A DNA stretch of 64,000 bases from Ferrovibrio sp046294345 (lineage in GTDB: Bacteria > Pseudomonadota > Alphaproteobacteria > Ferrovibrionales > Ferrovibrionaceae), in the NCBI GenBank assembly GCA_046294345.1, contig JBKBJT010000018.1, positions 4,656 through 68,655 on the forward strand, read 5' to 3'. This document shows, one piece after another, positions 26,853 to 35,808 of the stretch; position 1 is the first letter of the stretch; every line of letters starts with the position of its first letter. The notes beneath the pieces are model-generated. The model did no database searches. It worked only from the letters and a program-made list of their open reading frames with translations, and was not told the origin of the DNA. The position numbers were made by a program, and so were the translations under genes.

Positions 26853-27902
26853 TCAGTTGCAGGCCTTGACCGTACCGGCCTTTACGCCCTGGCAGACCAC
26901 ATCCTTGGTCACCCAGCCGGCCTTGATCACGACATCGAGGTTATCCTTCGTGATCGGAATAGGCTTCAGCAGGCGTGCGGTCATCTTCGCTTTCTTTGGG
27001 CCGTCGGCGAAGGTCGTGGAGTCTGGGATTTCCGAAATCTTCTTGCCGGAGGCCAGGGCAATGGCGATTTCGGCGGCGTTGCGGCCCAGCTCGCGCGCAT
27101 CCTTCCATACCGAGACGGTCTGGGTGCCGAGCGCGACGCGGTTGAGCGCGGCCTTGTCGCCATCCTGGCCGGAAACCGGCACCGATCCGGCCATACCCTG
27201 GGCCGTCAGTGCAGCCACGACGCCACCGGCGGTACCGTCATTGGAGGCGACCACCGCGTCCACCTTGTTGTTGTTGCGGGTGAGTATCTGCTCCATGTTT
27301 TTCTGCGCATTGGCCGGCAGCCACTGGTCGGAGTAGGCCTCGCCGACATTCTTGATATCACCTTTTGCGATCGCATCCTTCAGCACGTCGTCCTGGCCGG
27401 CACGGAGGAAATCCGCATTCGGGTCGGTGGACGAACCCTTGATGAAAACGTAATTGCCCTTGGGCCGGACCGCATAAACGCCACGCGCCTGCATGCGGCC
27501 GACCTCGCGGTTGTCGAAGGTGATGTAATAGGCGCTGGGAATCTCGATCAGGCGGTCATAGCCCACGACGGGAATGCCTTCCTGGGCCGCCTTCTCCACC
27601 GCCGGACGGATCGCATCGGCGTCCTGCGCCAGGATGATCAGCGCCTTCGCACCCTTGGCAATCAGGCCTTCAATGTCGGTGAGTTGTTTGCCTGGCGAGG
27701 ATTGCGCATCGGCAGAGATATATGAACCGCCGGCCTTGACGATGGCCGCCTTGATGGCAGCCTCGTCAGTCTTCCAGCGTTCTTCCTGGAAATTGGACCA
27801 TGACACCCCGATCATGGGGCCCTGCGCCATTGCGGTGCCTGAGATGAAGACCGGCAGTGCTGCCGCAAATACAGCGGAAAGCAGTTTCGTTCTGCACGTC
27901 AT
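26853..27902 (-). CDS. xylF: D-xylose-type periplasmic binding protein, XylF-like
   Basis: 349 aa from ATG at 27902 with AGGAGG-type ribosome site just before it. A signal peptide (about 1-26, cut near AMA-Q) precedes a type I periplasmic-binding fold. Close likeness to E. coli XylF is seen in VVGYDRLI, YYITFDNREVGRMQARG, NNNKVDAVVASNDGTAGG and VSGQDGD. The ligand is therefore probably D-xylose or a related aldose. It is the first transporter gene after the LacI-type regulator on the same strand. Confidence 0.9.
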   Translation of the reverse strand: MTCRTKLLSAVFAAALPVFISGTAMAQGPMIGVSWSNFQEERWKTDEAAIKAAIVKAGGSYISADAQSSPGKQLTDIEGLIAKGAKALIILAQDADAIRPAVEKAAQEGIPVVGYDRLIEIPSAYYITFDNREVGRMQARGVYAVRPKGNYVFIKGSSTDPNADFLRAGQDDVLKDAIAKGDIKNVGEAYSDQWLPANAQKNMEQILTRNNNKVDAVVASNDGTAGGVVAALTAQGMAGSVPVSGQDGDKAALNRVALGTQTVSVWKDARELGRNAAEIAIALASGKKISEIPDSTTFADGPKKAKMTARLLKPIPITKDNLDVVIKAGWVTKDVVCQGVKAGTVKACN

Positions 27903-27964
27903 CGTTTCCTCCTTGTTGGGCGTTGTTATCCTCGCCCTGTGGCCCCACCGAACCATCGGCAGGG

Positions 27965-27989
27965 TATTGCTTGGCACGGTGCCGCAATA
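27965..27989 (-). promoter_or_regulatory. Stem-loop between regulator and xylF-like gene
   Basis: TATTGC with GCAATA and GGCAC with GTGCC form an 11-bp stem with a 2-nt bulge and a 1-nt centre. It lies 22 nt beyond the lacI-type stop and 63 nt before the xylF start. It could be an operator for another factor or an RNA hairpin; no T tract follows. Confidence 0.4.
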
Positions 27990-28011
27990 ACGCTGCGACA
28001 GTGCGTATGTT

Positions 28012-29049
28012 TCAGTGCATGTTGTCGCGCATGATGATTTCGATGCGGATTTTCTCCTGCGCGGCCTGGATGGCTTCGCCGGAACACAGCGCAAGCAGCA
28101 CCCGTGCCGCCGAACGGGCTTCGTGTCCGGGATCCTGGTGAATGAGGGCATCGACGACGCCCTGACCGAGCAGACGGCGCGTGGACGGCATGGATTCATG
28201 CGTGACGAACAGGACGCGCTGCGGCCGCGCATCCTCCATCAGCGCGGCGGCGATGCCCTCCGGGCCTGCGCCGATATTGTATATGCCCACGAGATCCGGA
28301 TGCGTGGCCAGCATGCGGCGCGTGATCCCCTCGTTGAATACCGGATCGTCGCGTCCTTCTTCCGGCGCCAGAACCTGCAGGTTCGGATATTCGCCCGCCA
28401 TGACCTGCATGAAGCCGGAGAGACGTTCGGCGTGATCGCGCAGGGCAAAGGAACCGGCCACAATTCCAATTCTGCCCTGCCGGCCGCCGAGAAACCGCCC
28501 AAGCAGCGAGGCTGCCGTGCGGCCGGCGGCAGTGTTGTCGATCCCCACATAATGGGCGCGACGCGAGCCGGGGGCATCCGAGACCAGCGTCACCACATGC
28601 ACACCCCCAGCAACCAGATCATCGATGGCCGCTCGCACCAATGGGTGATCGAGCGCGACCACGGCAACGCCGCTGTAGCGGTCGCCGAATCCGTTCAGGG
28701 TGCCGGCCAGGACGACGGGGTCGAAGACATCCGTCTCTATCACTTCGGCGATGGCGCGGCGGCCAGCCAACCAGTCCTTCACTTCGTTCACGCTGGCGCT
28801 GATCTGGTGCATGAACGCGTTGCTGCCACGCGGCATGACATAGGCGAAACGCAGCCGCCCGGCGCGTGCAAGTTCCGCGGCGGCGGCATGGGGGCGGAAC
28901 CCGAGCTGATCCACCGCATCCTGGACCCGGCGAACCGTGGCCGCCCTTACGCCGTTCCGCCCATGCAGCACCCGGTCGACGGTCGCGAGGCTGACGCCAG
29001 CGAGGCGGGCCACGTCCTTCAGCGTTGCGGGTAGGGCAGCGTTTTCCAT
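28012..29049 (-). CDS. LacI/PurR-family transcriptional repressor of the sugar block
   Basis: 345 aa. The N-terminal helix-turn-helix is typical (LKDVARLAGVSLATVDRVL, residues 10-28). The C-terminal sugar-binding domain of the periplasmic-binding type I fold follows (from about 65). It is divergent from a XylB-like dehydrogenase and upstream of the transporter, and two 16-bp TGAGGT-type palindromes flank both promoters. Likely repressor released by the sugar or its lactone; the true inducer is unknown. Confidence 0.9.
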   Translation of the reverse strand: MENAALPATLKDVARLAGVSLATVDRVLHGRNGVRAATVRRVQDAVDQLGFRPHAAAAELARAGRLRFAYVMPRGSNAFMHQISASVNEVKDWLAGRRAIAEVIETDVFDPVVLAGTLNGFGDRYSGVAVVALDHPLVRAAIDDLVAGGVHVVTLVSDAPGSRRAHYVGIDNTAAGRTAASLLGRFLGGRQGRIGIVAGSFALRDHAERLSGFMQVMAGEYPNLQVLAPEEGRDDPVFNEGITRRMLATHPDLVGIYNIGAGPEGIAAALMEDARPQRVLFVTHESMPSTRRLLGQGVVDALIHQDPGHEARSAARVLLALCSGEAIQAAQEKIRIEIIMRDNMH

Positions 29050-29073
29050 GGCCGATATGGTGCCTTACAAAAA

Positions 29074-29089
29074 TGAGGTACGCAACTCA
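29074..29089. promoter_or_regulatory. LacI-type operator O1 (lacI side)
   Basis: TGAGGTACGCAACTCA, an imperfect palindrome of the same pattern as O2, 25 nt before the regulator start codon. It probably mediates autoregulation and could loop with O2, 120 bp away. Confidence 0.7.
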
Positions 29090-29183
29090 TGATTTATGAT
29101 GCAAAGCAGCAATCACAATCATTTGTATAGACATGAAAACATGAATGCTTTGAATTTACGAAATAAAACAAGAAAAACGAAAG

Positions 29184-29209
29184 TTGACATTAATGAGGTT
29201 CGCACCTCA
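29184..29209 (+). promoter_or_regulatory. Dehydrogenase promoter -35 and LacI-type operator O2
   Basis: TTGACA at 29184-29189 is a perfect -35. The palindrome TGAGGTTCGCACCTCA (29194-29209, TGAGGT-N4-ACCTCA) fills the spacer and reaches the -10 zone (weak CAAACT at 29208). A repressor bound here would block RNA polymerase. The start codon is 68 nt downstream. Confidence 0.75.
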
Positions 29210-29277
29210 AACTACCACCGAATTCAGGCCGGCCCTTTGTCTGGAAGCCGACCGCGCCGCGCAGGAGGAACCCGGCC

Positions 29278-30045
29278 ATGACCCTCACCGCTCGCTATCC
29301 CAGCCTCAAGGGCCGAACCGTTTTCATCACCGGTGGCGGCACCGGCATCGGCGCCGGGCTGGTGGAAGCTTTTGTGCGACAGGAAGCGAAAGTGGCCTTC
29401 GTCGACATTGCCGAGGAGCCCAGCAGGGCACTGGCTGCAAGACTGGGCAAAGAAGTGAAAACACCACCCCTCTTCCTGCCCTGCGACGTGACGGACGTTC
29501 CGGCTCTGCGTAATGCGATCGCCGAGATTCGCGGCCGGTTGGGTGATATCGGAATCCTGCTGAACAATGCCGCGAACGACGAGCGGCATGAGACGCTTGA
29601 AGTGTCGGTGGACTACTGGGATGAGCGGATCGCCATCAACCAGCGCTCGCAGTTTTTTGCCGCCCAGGCCGTGATCCCTCAGATGCAGGCACTTGGCGGC
29701 GGCTCGATCATCAATTTCGGATCGGTGAGCTGGATGCTCAAGCAGGGCGGCATGGCGGCCTACACGATGGCGAAGGCCTCCGTGCAGGGGCTGACCCGTT
29801 CACTGGCGCGCGATTTCGGCCGCGACAATATCCGTGTCAACACCATTGTCCCGGGCTGGATCCTCACCGAACGGCAGGTCGCGCTGTGGCTGAACGAAAA
29901 AAGCGACCGGGAGCGCCGCGAGGGTCAGTGTCTCGACATCCGCCTGCAGCCCGAGCATATCGCCGCCATGGCCCTGTTCCTGGCTTCCGACGACAGCGCC
30001 GGCTGCACGGCGCAGGATTTCATCGTCGACGCCGGCTGGACCTGA
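29278..30045 (+). CDS. SDR-family aldose 1-dehydrogenase, XylB-like (xylose dehydrogenase type)
   Basis: 255 aa with AGGAGGA ribosome site. Rossmann motif GGGTGIG at 19-25, NNAAND near 95, Ser in FGSVSW and YTMAK catalytic motif. The opening YPSLKG-V-ITGGGxGIGAGL, DIAEEPSRAL and ...YWDERI are shared with Caulobacter D-xylose 1-dehydrogenase XylB. It would oxidise the sugar to a lactone at the head of a non-phosphorylating pentose pathway. It is divergent from the LacI-type regulator, with the transporter and mutarotase beyond. Lactonase and dehydratase genes are not in the window. Confidence 0.85.
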   Translation: MTLTARYPSLKGRTVFITGGGTGIGAGLVEAFVRQEAKVAFVDIAEEPSRALAARLGKEVKTPPLFLPCDVTDVPALRNAIAEIRGRLGDIGILLNNAANDERHETLEVSVDYWDERIAINQRSQFFAAQAVIPQMQALGGGSIINFGSVSWMLKQGGMAAYTMAKASVQGLTRSLARDFGRDNIRVNTIVPGWILTERQVALWLNEKSDRERREGQCLDIRLQPEHIAAMALFLASDDSAGCTAQDFIVDAGWT

Positions 30046-30062
30046 CGACACGACGCGCCGCG

Positions 30063-32204
30063 TCAGCCGCCGGCCTTCACCCGGGCACGGAAGGCATGCA
30101 GTAACGGCTCGGTATAGCCATTTGGCTGCTGCACGCCCTCGAAAACGAGCGCTCGTGCCGCCTGATACGCCAGGCTATCGTCTGGATTAGTCGCCATAGG
30201 GCGATAAGCCGCGTCGCCGGCATTCTGTGCGTCCACCTTTGCGGCCATCCGGCGGAAGGCGGCATCCACCTGCTCGACCGTGCAGACCCGGTGCAGCAGC
30301 CAGTTGGCCATGTGCTGGGATGAAATGCGCAGGGTCGCGCGGTCTTCCATCAGGCCGATATCGTGGATGTCGGGAACCTTGGAGCAGCCGATGCCCTGAT
30401 CCACCCAGCGCACCACATAACCCAGAATGCCCTGGGCGTTGTTGTCCAGTTCGTCGCGCACATCCTGCTCGGAGAAATTCTGTCCCGTAGCCAGCGGAAT
30501 GGTCAGCAGCGCGGCCAGCGGCGGCACCGGCTGCTTCGCCACTTCGGCCTGACGAGCGAAAACGTCCACGACATGGTAATGCGTGGCATGCAGGGTCGCC
30601 GCCGTTGGGCTCGGCACCCAGGCGGTGTTGGCGCCGGTCTTCGGATGGCCGATCTTCTGTTCCAGCATGTCGGCCATGCGGTCGGGTGCAGCCCACATGC
30701 CCTTGCCGATCTGCGCTTTGCCGGAAAGGCCGCAGGTCAGACCGATAGCCACGTTGCGTTCCTCATAGGCCTTGATCCAGGCACTGGCCTTCATGTCGGC
30801 CTTGCGGACCATCGGGCCGGCCTGCATCGAGGTATGCATCTCGTCGCCGGTGCGATCCAGGAAGCCGGTATTGATGAAGACGATGCGGTCCTTCACAGCA
30901 TGGATGCAGGCCGCGAGATTCGCCGAGGTACGGCGTTCCTCATCCATCACGCCGACCTTCACGGTGTGGCGCGCCAGGCCCAGAATGTCCTCGACGGCAT
31001 CAAACAGACGGTTGGTGAACGCTGCTTCTTCCGGCCCGTGCATCTTCGGCTTCACGATATAGACCGAACCGGCACGGCTGTTGACGAAACGCCCGCGCCG
31101 CTTGAGGTCGTGGATCGCGATGAGGCTGGTGACGATCCCGTCCAGGATACCTTCCGGGGCTTCCGAGCCATCGGGCAGGCGGATTGCTGGCGTCGTCATC
31201 AGATGGCCGACATTGCGCACGAACAGCAGGCTGCGGCCCGGCAGGACCAGTTTGCCGCCATCAGGTGCGGTATAGTCGCGATCGGGCTCGAGCGCACGCG
31301 TCATGCTGCGGCCGCCCTTGTCGAAGGTGGCGCTGAGATCGCCCTGCATCAGGCCGAGCCAGTTGGCATAGGCCTCCACCTTGTCGTCGGCATCGACGGC
31401 GGCGACGGAATCCTCCAAATCGACGATGGTGGTGAGCGCAGACTCCAAGATCACGTCGGCCATGCCGGCCGGATCGCCCTTCCCGACCGGATGAGCGCGG
31501 TCGATCACCAGTTCGATATGCAGGCCGTTATGCTTCAGCAGAACAGCGCTGGGGCTAGCCACATCGCCGCGATAGCCGGCGAAGGCAGTCGCATCCTTCA
31601 GTGCGGGCGACAGCTTCCCGTCCTTGATTGACCAGCCCTTCACGTCGGCATGGCTGCCAGAGGCCAACGGCACGGCCTGATCGAGGAAGGCTTTCGCCTT
31701 CGCGATCACCTTGGCGCCGCGCGCCGGGTCATAGCCCTTCTTTTCGGTTGCATCATGCGGAATCGCGTCTGTCCCATAATAGGCATCGTAGAGGCTGCCC
31801 CAGCGCGCATTGGCGGCATTCAGCAGGAAGCGTGCATTCAGCACCGGCACCACCAGCTGCGGTCCGGCCATGCGGGCGATCTCGTCATCCACCTTCGTGG
31901 TGCTAACCTTGAACGGCGCCGGCTCAGGCACGAGGTAGCCGATTTCGCGCAGGAAGGCTTCGTAAGCGGCGGCCTCATGCGGCTTGCCGCGCTGTGCCAC
32001 ATGCCAGGCGTCGATCTTCGCCTGCAACTCGTCCCGCTTGGCCAACAGGGCGCGGTTTTCCGGCGTGAAGCGTGCGAAGATGCCGGCCATGCCCGCCCAG
32101 AAATCCTTCGGCTCGATCCCGGTGCCGGGCAGCGCCTGGTCGTCGATGAAACGGGCGAGGCTCTCGGCCACTGCAAGGCCGGCGCGATCTGTGGTTCTGC
32201 TCAT
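30063..32204 (-). CDS. glcB: Malate synthase G
   Basis: 713 aa from ATG at 32204, close to the usual 723. Isoform G signatures are evident: TTIVDLEDSVAAVDADDK and GRSLLFVRNVGHLMTTPAIRL with the catalytic Arg, then MHGPEE, NTGFLDRTGDE and LTCGLSGKAQIGKGMWA. It condenses glyoxylate with acetyl-CoA to malate. It ends 17 nt from the convergent xylose dehydrogenase-like gene and is divergent from a LysR regulator. It may serve glycolate/glyoxylate arising from pentose breakdown as well as the glyoxylate shunt. Confidence 0.96.
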   Translation of the reverse strand: MSRTTDRAGLAVAESLARFIDDQALPGTGIEPKDFWAGMAGIFARFTPENRALLAKRDELQAKIDAWHVAQRGKPHEAAAYEAFLREIGYLVPEPAPFKVSTTKVDDEIARMAGPQLVVPVLNARFLLNAANARWGSLYDAYYGTDAIPHDATEKKGYDPARGAKVIAKAKAFLDQAVPLASGSHADVKGWSIKDGKLSPALKDATAFAGYRGDVASPSAVLLKHNGLHIELVIDRAHPVGKGDPAGMADVILESALTTIVDLEDSVAAVDADDKVEAYANWLGLMQGDLSATFDKGGRSMTRALEPDRDYTAPDGGKLVLPGRSLLFVRNVGHLMTTPAIRLPDGSEAPEGILDGIVTSLIAIHDLKRRGRFVNSRAGSVYIVKPKMHGPEEAAFTNRLFDAVEDILGLARHTVKVGVMDEERRTSANLAACIHAVKDRIVFINTGFLDRTGDEMHTSMQAGPMVRKADMKASAWIKAYEERNVAIGLTCGLSGKAQIGKGMWAAPDRMADMLEQKIGHPKTGANTAWVPSPTAATLHATHYHVVDVFARQAEVAKQPVPPLAALLTIPLATGQNFSEQDVRDELDNNAQGILGYVVRWVDQGIGCSKVPDIHDIGLMEDRATLRISSQHMANWLLHRVCTVEQVDAAFRRMAAKVDAQNAGDAAYRPMATNPDDSLAYQAARALVFEGVQQPNGYTEPLLHAFRARVKAGG

Positions 32205-32262
32205 GGGCGTTTCCCGGAATTCTGCTGTCGACTCAATGGGGCCCACCATAGCAGCCCCATCA

Positions 32263-32279
32263 TTCATTCTGTAGATGAA
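32263..32279. promoter_or_regulatory. LysR-type binding site candidate between glcB and lysR
   Basis: TTCAT, 7 nt, ATGAA: a 5-bp inverted repeat containing a T-N11-A pattern, in the 115-nt divergent gap. It is 59 nt before the malate synthase start and 40 nt before the LysR-type start. Suitable for a LysR regulator; unproven. Confidence 0.45.
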
Positions 32280-32319
32280 AAGAATTGAAAGCAGTCGTTC
32301 TCTGTGAGAAATAATAATC

Positions 32320-33228
32320 ATGGACAGGGAATACGAACTGTATGCCCGTGTGATCGAAAGCGGCAGCCTGGCCGCCGCTGGCCGTACCATGGGCCTCTCG
32401 CCGGCCATGGTCTCCAAGCGGATTGCCCGGCTGGAGGAGCGGCTGGGCGCCCGGCTGCTGCATCGGACCACCCGCAAGCTGACCACCACGGAGGCGGGCC
32501 AGCGGTTCTACGAACGCGTGGTCGATATCCTGGCCGCCTCCCGCGAGGCGGAAAGCCTGGTCAGCGCCGCCGATGGCGCCCCCGCCGGGCGGCTGCGCAT
32601 CACCGCCCCTACCTCTTTCGGCCGCCTGCATGTGGCGCCGCACCTGAAACCCTTCCTGGAGCGCTGGCCACGCCTGAAGCTGGAAATCGACCTGTCGGAT
32701 GCCTATGTCGACCTGCTGGCGGAACGGATCGATCTGGCGATCCGCATCGCGCCCGCCATTAGCGGCGGCCTGACCGGGCTGCGGCTGGCGCCCAACCGAC
32801 GCGTCCTCTGCGCAAGCCCGGATTACCTGAAACAGCATGGCGAGCCGAGAAAACTCAGCGATCTGAACCGACACCACCTATTGGCGGCTGTGGCGCAACT
32901 GCCCTGGCGACTGCAGGGCCGCAATGGCCCGGTCGTTGTGCCGGGCGAAAGCACCGTGCGCACCAATTCCAGCGAGGTGGTGCGCGAACTGGCTCTGGCC
33001 GGGATGGGCATCGCGCTGCGTTCGACCTGGGATATCGGGCCGGATTTACGGGCCGGCCGCCTCCGCGTGGTCCTGCCCGGGCATCCGGGCGCCAGCGATG
33101 TGGGGATATTCGCCGTCTATCCGCCAGCCAAGTTTGTGCCGGCGGCCGTGCATGCCTTCATAGCCTATCTGCAGGAATTGTATGGACCGGAGCCGTTCTG
33201 GGACCGCGACCTGGCCATCCCGGCCTGA
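32320..33228 (+). CDS. LysR-family transcriptional regulator
   Basis: 302 aa. The N-terminal winged helix-turn-helix (residues 1-60, with AAAGRTMGLSPAMVSKRIARLEERLG) and the C-terminal effector-binding domain (about 90-290) are typical. The CrgA/DsdC-like PTSFGRLHV opening of the effector domain puts it in the large CrgA/YhjC-like branch. It is divergent from malate synthase G with a LysR-like site between, so control of glcB is likely. The inducer is unknown. Confidence 0.88.
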   Translation: MDREYELYARVIESGSLAAAGRTMGLSPAMVSKRIARLEERLGARLLHRTTRKLTTTEAGQRFYERVVDILAASREAESLVSAADGAPAGRLRITAPTSFGRLHVAPHLKPFLERWPRLKLEIDLSDAYVDLLAERIDLAIRIAPAISGGLTGLRLAPNRRVLCASPDYLKQHGEPRKLSDLNRHHLLAAVAQLPWRLQGRNGPVVVPGESTVRTNSSEVVRELALAGMGIALRSTWDIGPDLRAGRLRVVLPGHPGASDVGIFAVYPPAKFVPAAVHAFIAYLQELYGPEPFWDRDLAIPA

Positions 33229-33298
33229 CCCCATCCTGATCTGACCGTTGACCAGAATCAAAACTTGGCCCGGTGATTGGGGTTATGAAGGTTGCAGG

Positions 33299-34408
33299 TC
33301 ACCATGGCGCCGCATGTCGGTCGCCGAACAGGCTGTAGTACAAAGGTTTGGTTGCTTCCAGGACGCGGTCTTTGCGTTCAGGCGAAGACGTCCAGGCGAA
33401 TTCGATCTCCCAGGCGGAGTGTCCGGCCATGAAGAATCGTGCGGGTCCATCGATGAAACTGTCACCGCTGCCGGCAGTCAAGCCGACGGCCTGCGGGTAC
33501 CAGGCGCCACCGGCCACCAGCCGCATCGGTGCGCTCCATGATGCCGGATTGTCCGGCGTCCGCGTCACCGAGACATAGATGCCTTCCTGGAGCATGTTGT
33601 GAAAACCGCCCGCGGTATGATTGAGCAGCATGACAAAGGCATCGAGCTGGCGATTGAAATGGATCGCCGGTCCCCAGAAGGCGTCCGGATCGACATGACG
33701 CCAGCCGCGCCGTGTCGGCCAGAGTGGCACCGGCAACCGACCGGTGGCGCTCACCCATTCAGAGCCGTTCCACAATTCAAGCGCCGAGGCCGGATGATCG
33801 CGTGTGGCGATCGGAAAGCGGGCCATCGCGATGCCCTGTGCGGCCTCGTCGGCGACATAGCTGGAAAAGGCGAGATAGAAATACTGCCCTGCCCGATCCG
33901 GAACGACGCAGAAGTCGCCATAGCCGCCAGCCAGGAAACCGTTGTCATAACCGATATCGGCGAGATGGACCGGAGCCCGCAGCATCTCGTCCAGGAAATG
34001 CCAGGAGAGGCCTCCGTCATCCGATGCGATGGCGCCGATATGCGGCACGAACAGTTTAGCCGGGCCGCCAACGAACTCTTCGGCATGATACCAGCCATAC
34101 AGGCGGCCGGTAGCAGGATCGCGCCAGACAGCCTCGATCCACTTGCCCAACGTGGGTTCGGGTTCGTCGATCCAGCGCACGGCCTGCGGCGGCTGCCCGT
34201 CCCGCAGCCCGGTGGCAAAAAGCCGCCGGTAGGTATGGCCGCGCGGCTGGTAATGCGAAAAAAAGACCAGCATGCCGCTGTCATCGCTCAGGACGGGACT
34301 GTTGGCATCGGTGCGGACAAAATCCGGCGTATGAAGGGTGAGCGGTCGCGCGGCCCGCAGCAATACCTGCAGACGGCCATCCGATATTTCGGCAATGATA
34401 TCTCCCAT
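33299..34408 (-). CDS. Asp-box beta-propeller protein, sialidase/glycosidase-like, hypothetical
   Basis: 369 aa, no signal peptide. A perfect Asp-box (SxDxGxxW) lies at residues 129-136, SDDGGLSW, and further propeller-like stretches occur at 93-107 and 265-285 (SVTRTPDNPASWSAPM). This indicates a five- or six-bladed propeller related to sialidases or GH43/GH32-like enzymes. Catalytic residues cannot be assigned. It is divergent from the GH1 beta-glucosidase by 47 nt, so it probably acts on a cytoplasmic saccharide. Confidence 0.65.
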   Translation of the reverse strand: MGDIIAEISDGRLQVLLRAARPLTLHTPDFVRTDANSPVLSDDSGMLVFFSHYQPRGHTYRRLFATGLRDGQPPQAVRWIDEPEPTLGKWIEAVWRDPATGRLYGWYHAEEFVGGPAKLFVPHIGAIASDDGGLSWHFLDEMLRAPVHLADIGYDNGFLAGGYGDFCVVPDRAGQYFYLAFSSYVADEAAQGIAMARFPIATRDHPASALELWNGSEWVSATGRLPVPLWPTRRGWRHVDPDAFWGPAIHFNRQLDAFVMLLNHTAGGFHNMLQEGIYVSVTRTPDNPASWSAPMRLVAGGAWYPQAVGLTAGSGDSFIDGPARFFMAGHSAWEIEFAWTSSPERKDRVLEATKPLYYSLFGDRHAAPW

Positions 34409-34455
34409 CGCCTCAGCCTAACCGATCACCGGGCCGGCGCAGAAGGCCTGAAAAC

Positions 34456-35808
34456 ATGAATCGATTGACCGCGCGTCCCGCCGAAACCTTCCTCTGGGGT
34501 GTCTCGACCTCTTCCTACCAGATCGAGGGGGCCACCAAGGCCGATGGCCGGGGCCCCAGCATCTGGGATACCTTCTGCCAGCAGAAGGATCGCATCGCCA
34601 ATGGCGATACCGGCGATATTGCCTGCGATCACTATCATCGCTTCCCCGAAGACATCGCGCTGATGCGGGATATGGGTGTGAAAGCCTACCGTTTCTCGGT
34701 GGCATGGCCGCGTCTGCTGCCAACGGGCCGGGGGCATTTCAATGAGGCCGGCGCCGCATTCTACGACCGGCTGATCGATGGCCTGCTGGAGGCAGGGATC
34801 GAACCCTGGCTCTGCCTGTATCACTGGGATCTGCCGCAGGCGCTGGATGACGAAGGTGGTTGGCTCAGCCGTGACGCTGCCGGCTGGTTCGCCGATTACG
34901 CCACGCTGGTGGCGCGACGTTATGGCGACCGGGTGAAGCGTTTCGCGACGTTCAACGAGCCGGGCGTCTTCGCCCTGTTCGGTTTCGGTTTCGGCTGGCA
35001 ACCGCCAGGCGTCATCGATGCCGATGCCCATCGCAAGGCGATCCATCACGTGAACCTGGCCCATGGCGCTGCCGTCGATGCCCTGCGCTCCGGCGTATCG
35101 CAGGCCAGCATCGGCGTGATCCACAACATGCAGCCCTGCCTGCCGGCCTCAGCCGCGCTGGAAGATCTCGCCGCCGCCGCACGCCTGCACATGCACTGGA
35201 ACCAGGCTTTCCCCGACCCGCAGATTCTCGGCTACTATCCGAAAACCCTGGCCGATGAGCTTGCACCGCTGATCGTGCCCGGCGACATGGCGCGCATCTG
35301 CCGGCCGCTGGACTGGCTTGGCATCAATCATTATTCGCCGATCTATGCGCGCGGCGACAAGGATGCGCCACTCGGGTATGCCTGGGCCGGACCGCCGGCC
35401 GGCATGCCGCAGTCCGAAATTGGCTGGCAGGTGCAGCCCGATGCCTTCCGCGACATCCTGTTGGATGCCTCAAAACGTTACCGCCTGCCGATCTATGTGA
35501 CCGAGAACGGCACGGGTGGCCGCGACCAGCTCGACCATACCGGCAACGTGAGGGACCAGCACCGGATCGATTATCTTAATGCCTATATCGGCGCGATGGA
35601 GACCGCGATTGCGGCTGGCGCCGACGTGCGGGGCTATTTCGTCTGGTCCCTGCTCGACAATTTCGAATGGGGTGCAGGCTATGGCGACCGGTTCGGCCTT
35701 GTCTATGTCGATTATCCGACGTTGCGCCGCATCCCAAAGGCGTCTGCTCGCTGGTATGCCGAGCGCATCTTGCGCGAGACGGCAATCCGTCCAACCGGCA
35801 ACCCATGA
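34456..35808 (+). CDS. GH1 beta-glucosidase
   Basis: 450 aa, full GH1 TIM barrel, no signal peptide. The acid/base is Glu168 in FNEPG and the nucleophile Glu350 in VTENG; the N-terminal FLWGVSTSSYQIEGA motif is intact. It hydrolyses beta-glucosides such as cellobiose inside the cell. It overlaps glucokinase by 4 nt (ATGA), so glucose released is phosphorylated at once. Confidence 0.94.
   Translation: MNRLTARPAETFLWGVSTSSYQIEGATKADGRGPSIWDTFCQQKDRIANGDTGDIACDHYHRFPEDIALMRDMGVKAYRFSVAWPRLLPTGRGHFNEAGAAFYDRLIDGLLEAGIEPWLCLYHWDLPQALDDEGGWLSRDAAGWFADYATLVARRYGDRVKRFATFNEPGVFALFGFGFGWQPPGVIDADAHRKAIHHVNLAHGAAVDALRSGVSQASIGVIHNMQPCLPASAALEDLAAAARLHMHWNQAFPDPQILGYYPKTLADELAPLIVPGDMARICRPLDWLGINHYSPIYARGDKDAPLGYAWAGPPAGMPQSEIGWQVQPDAFRDILLDASKRYRLPIYVTENGTGGRDQLDHTGNVRDQHRIDYLNAYIGAMETAIAAGADVRGYFVWSLLDNFEWGAGYGDRFGLVYVDYPTLRRIPKASARWYAERILRETAIRPTGNP

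Noticed and set aside
29096..29281. Small open frame in the operator region
   Set aside because: It runs across the promoter and operator O2 and has no ribosome site or relatives I recognise.
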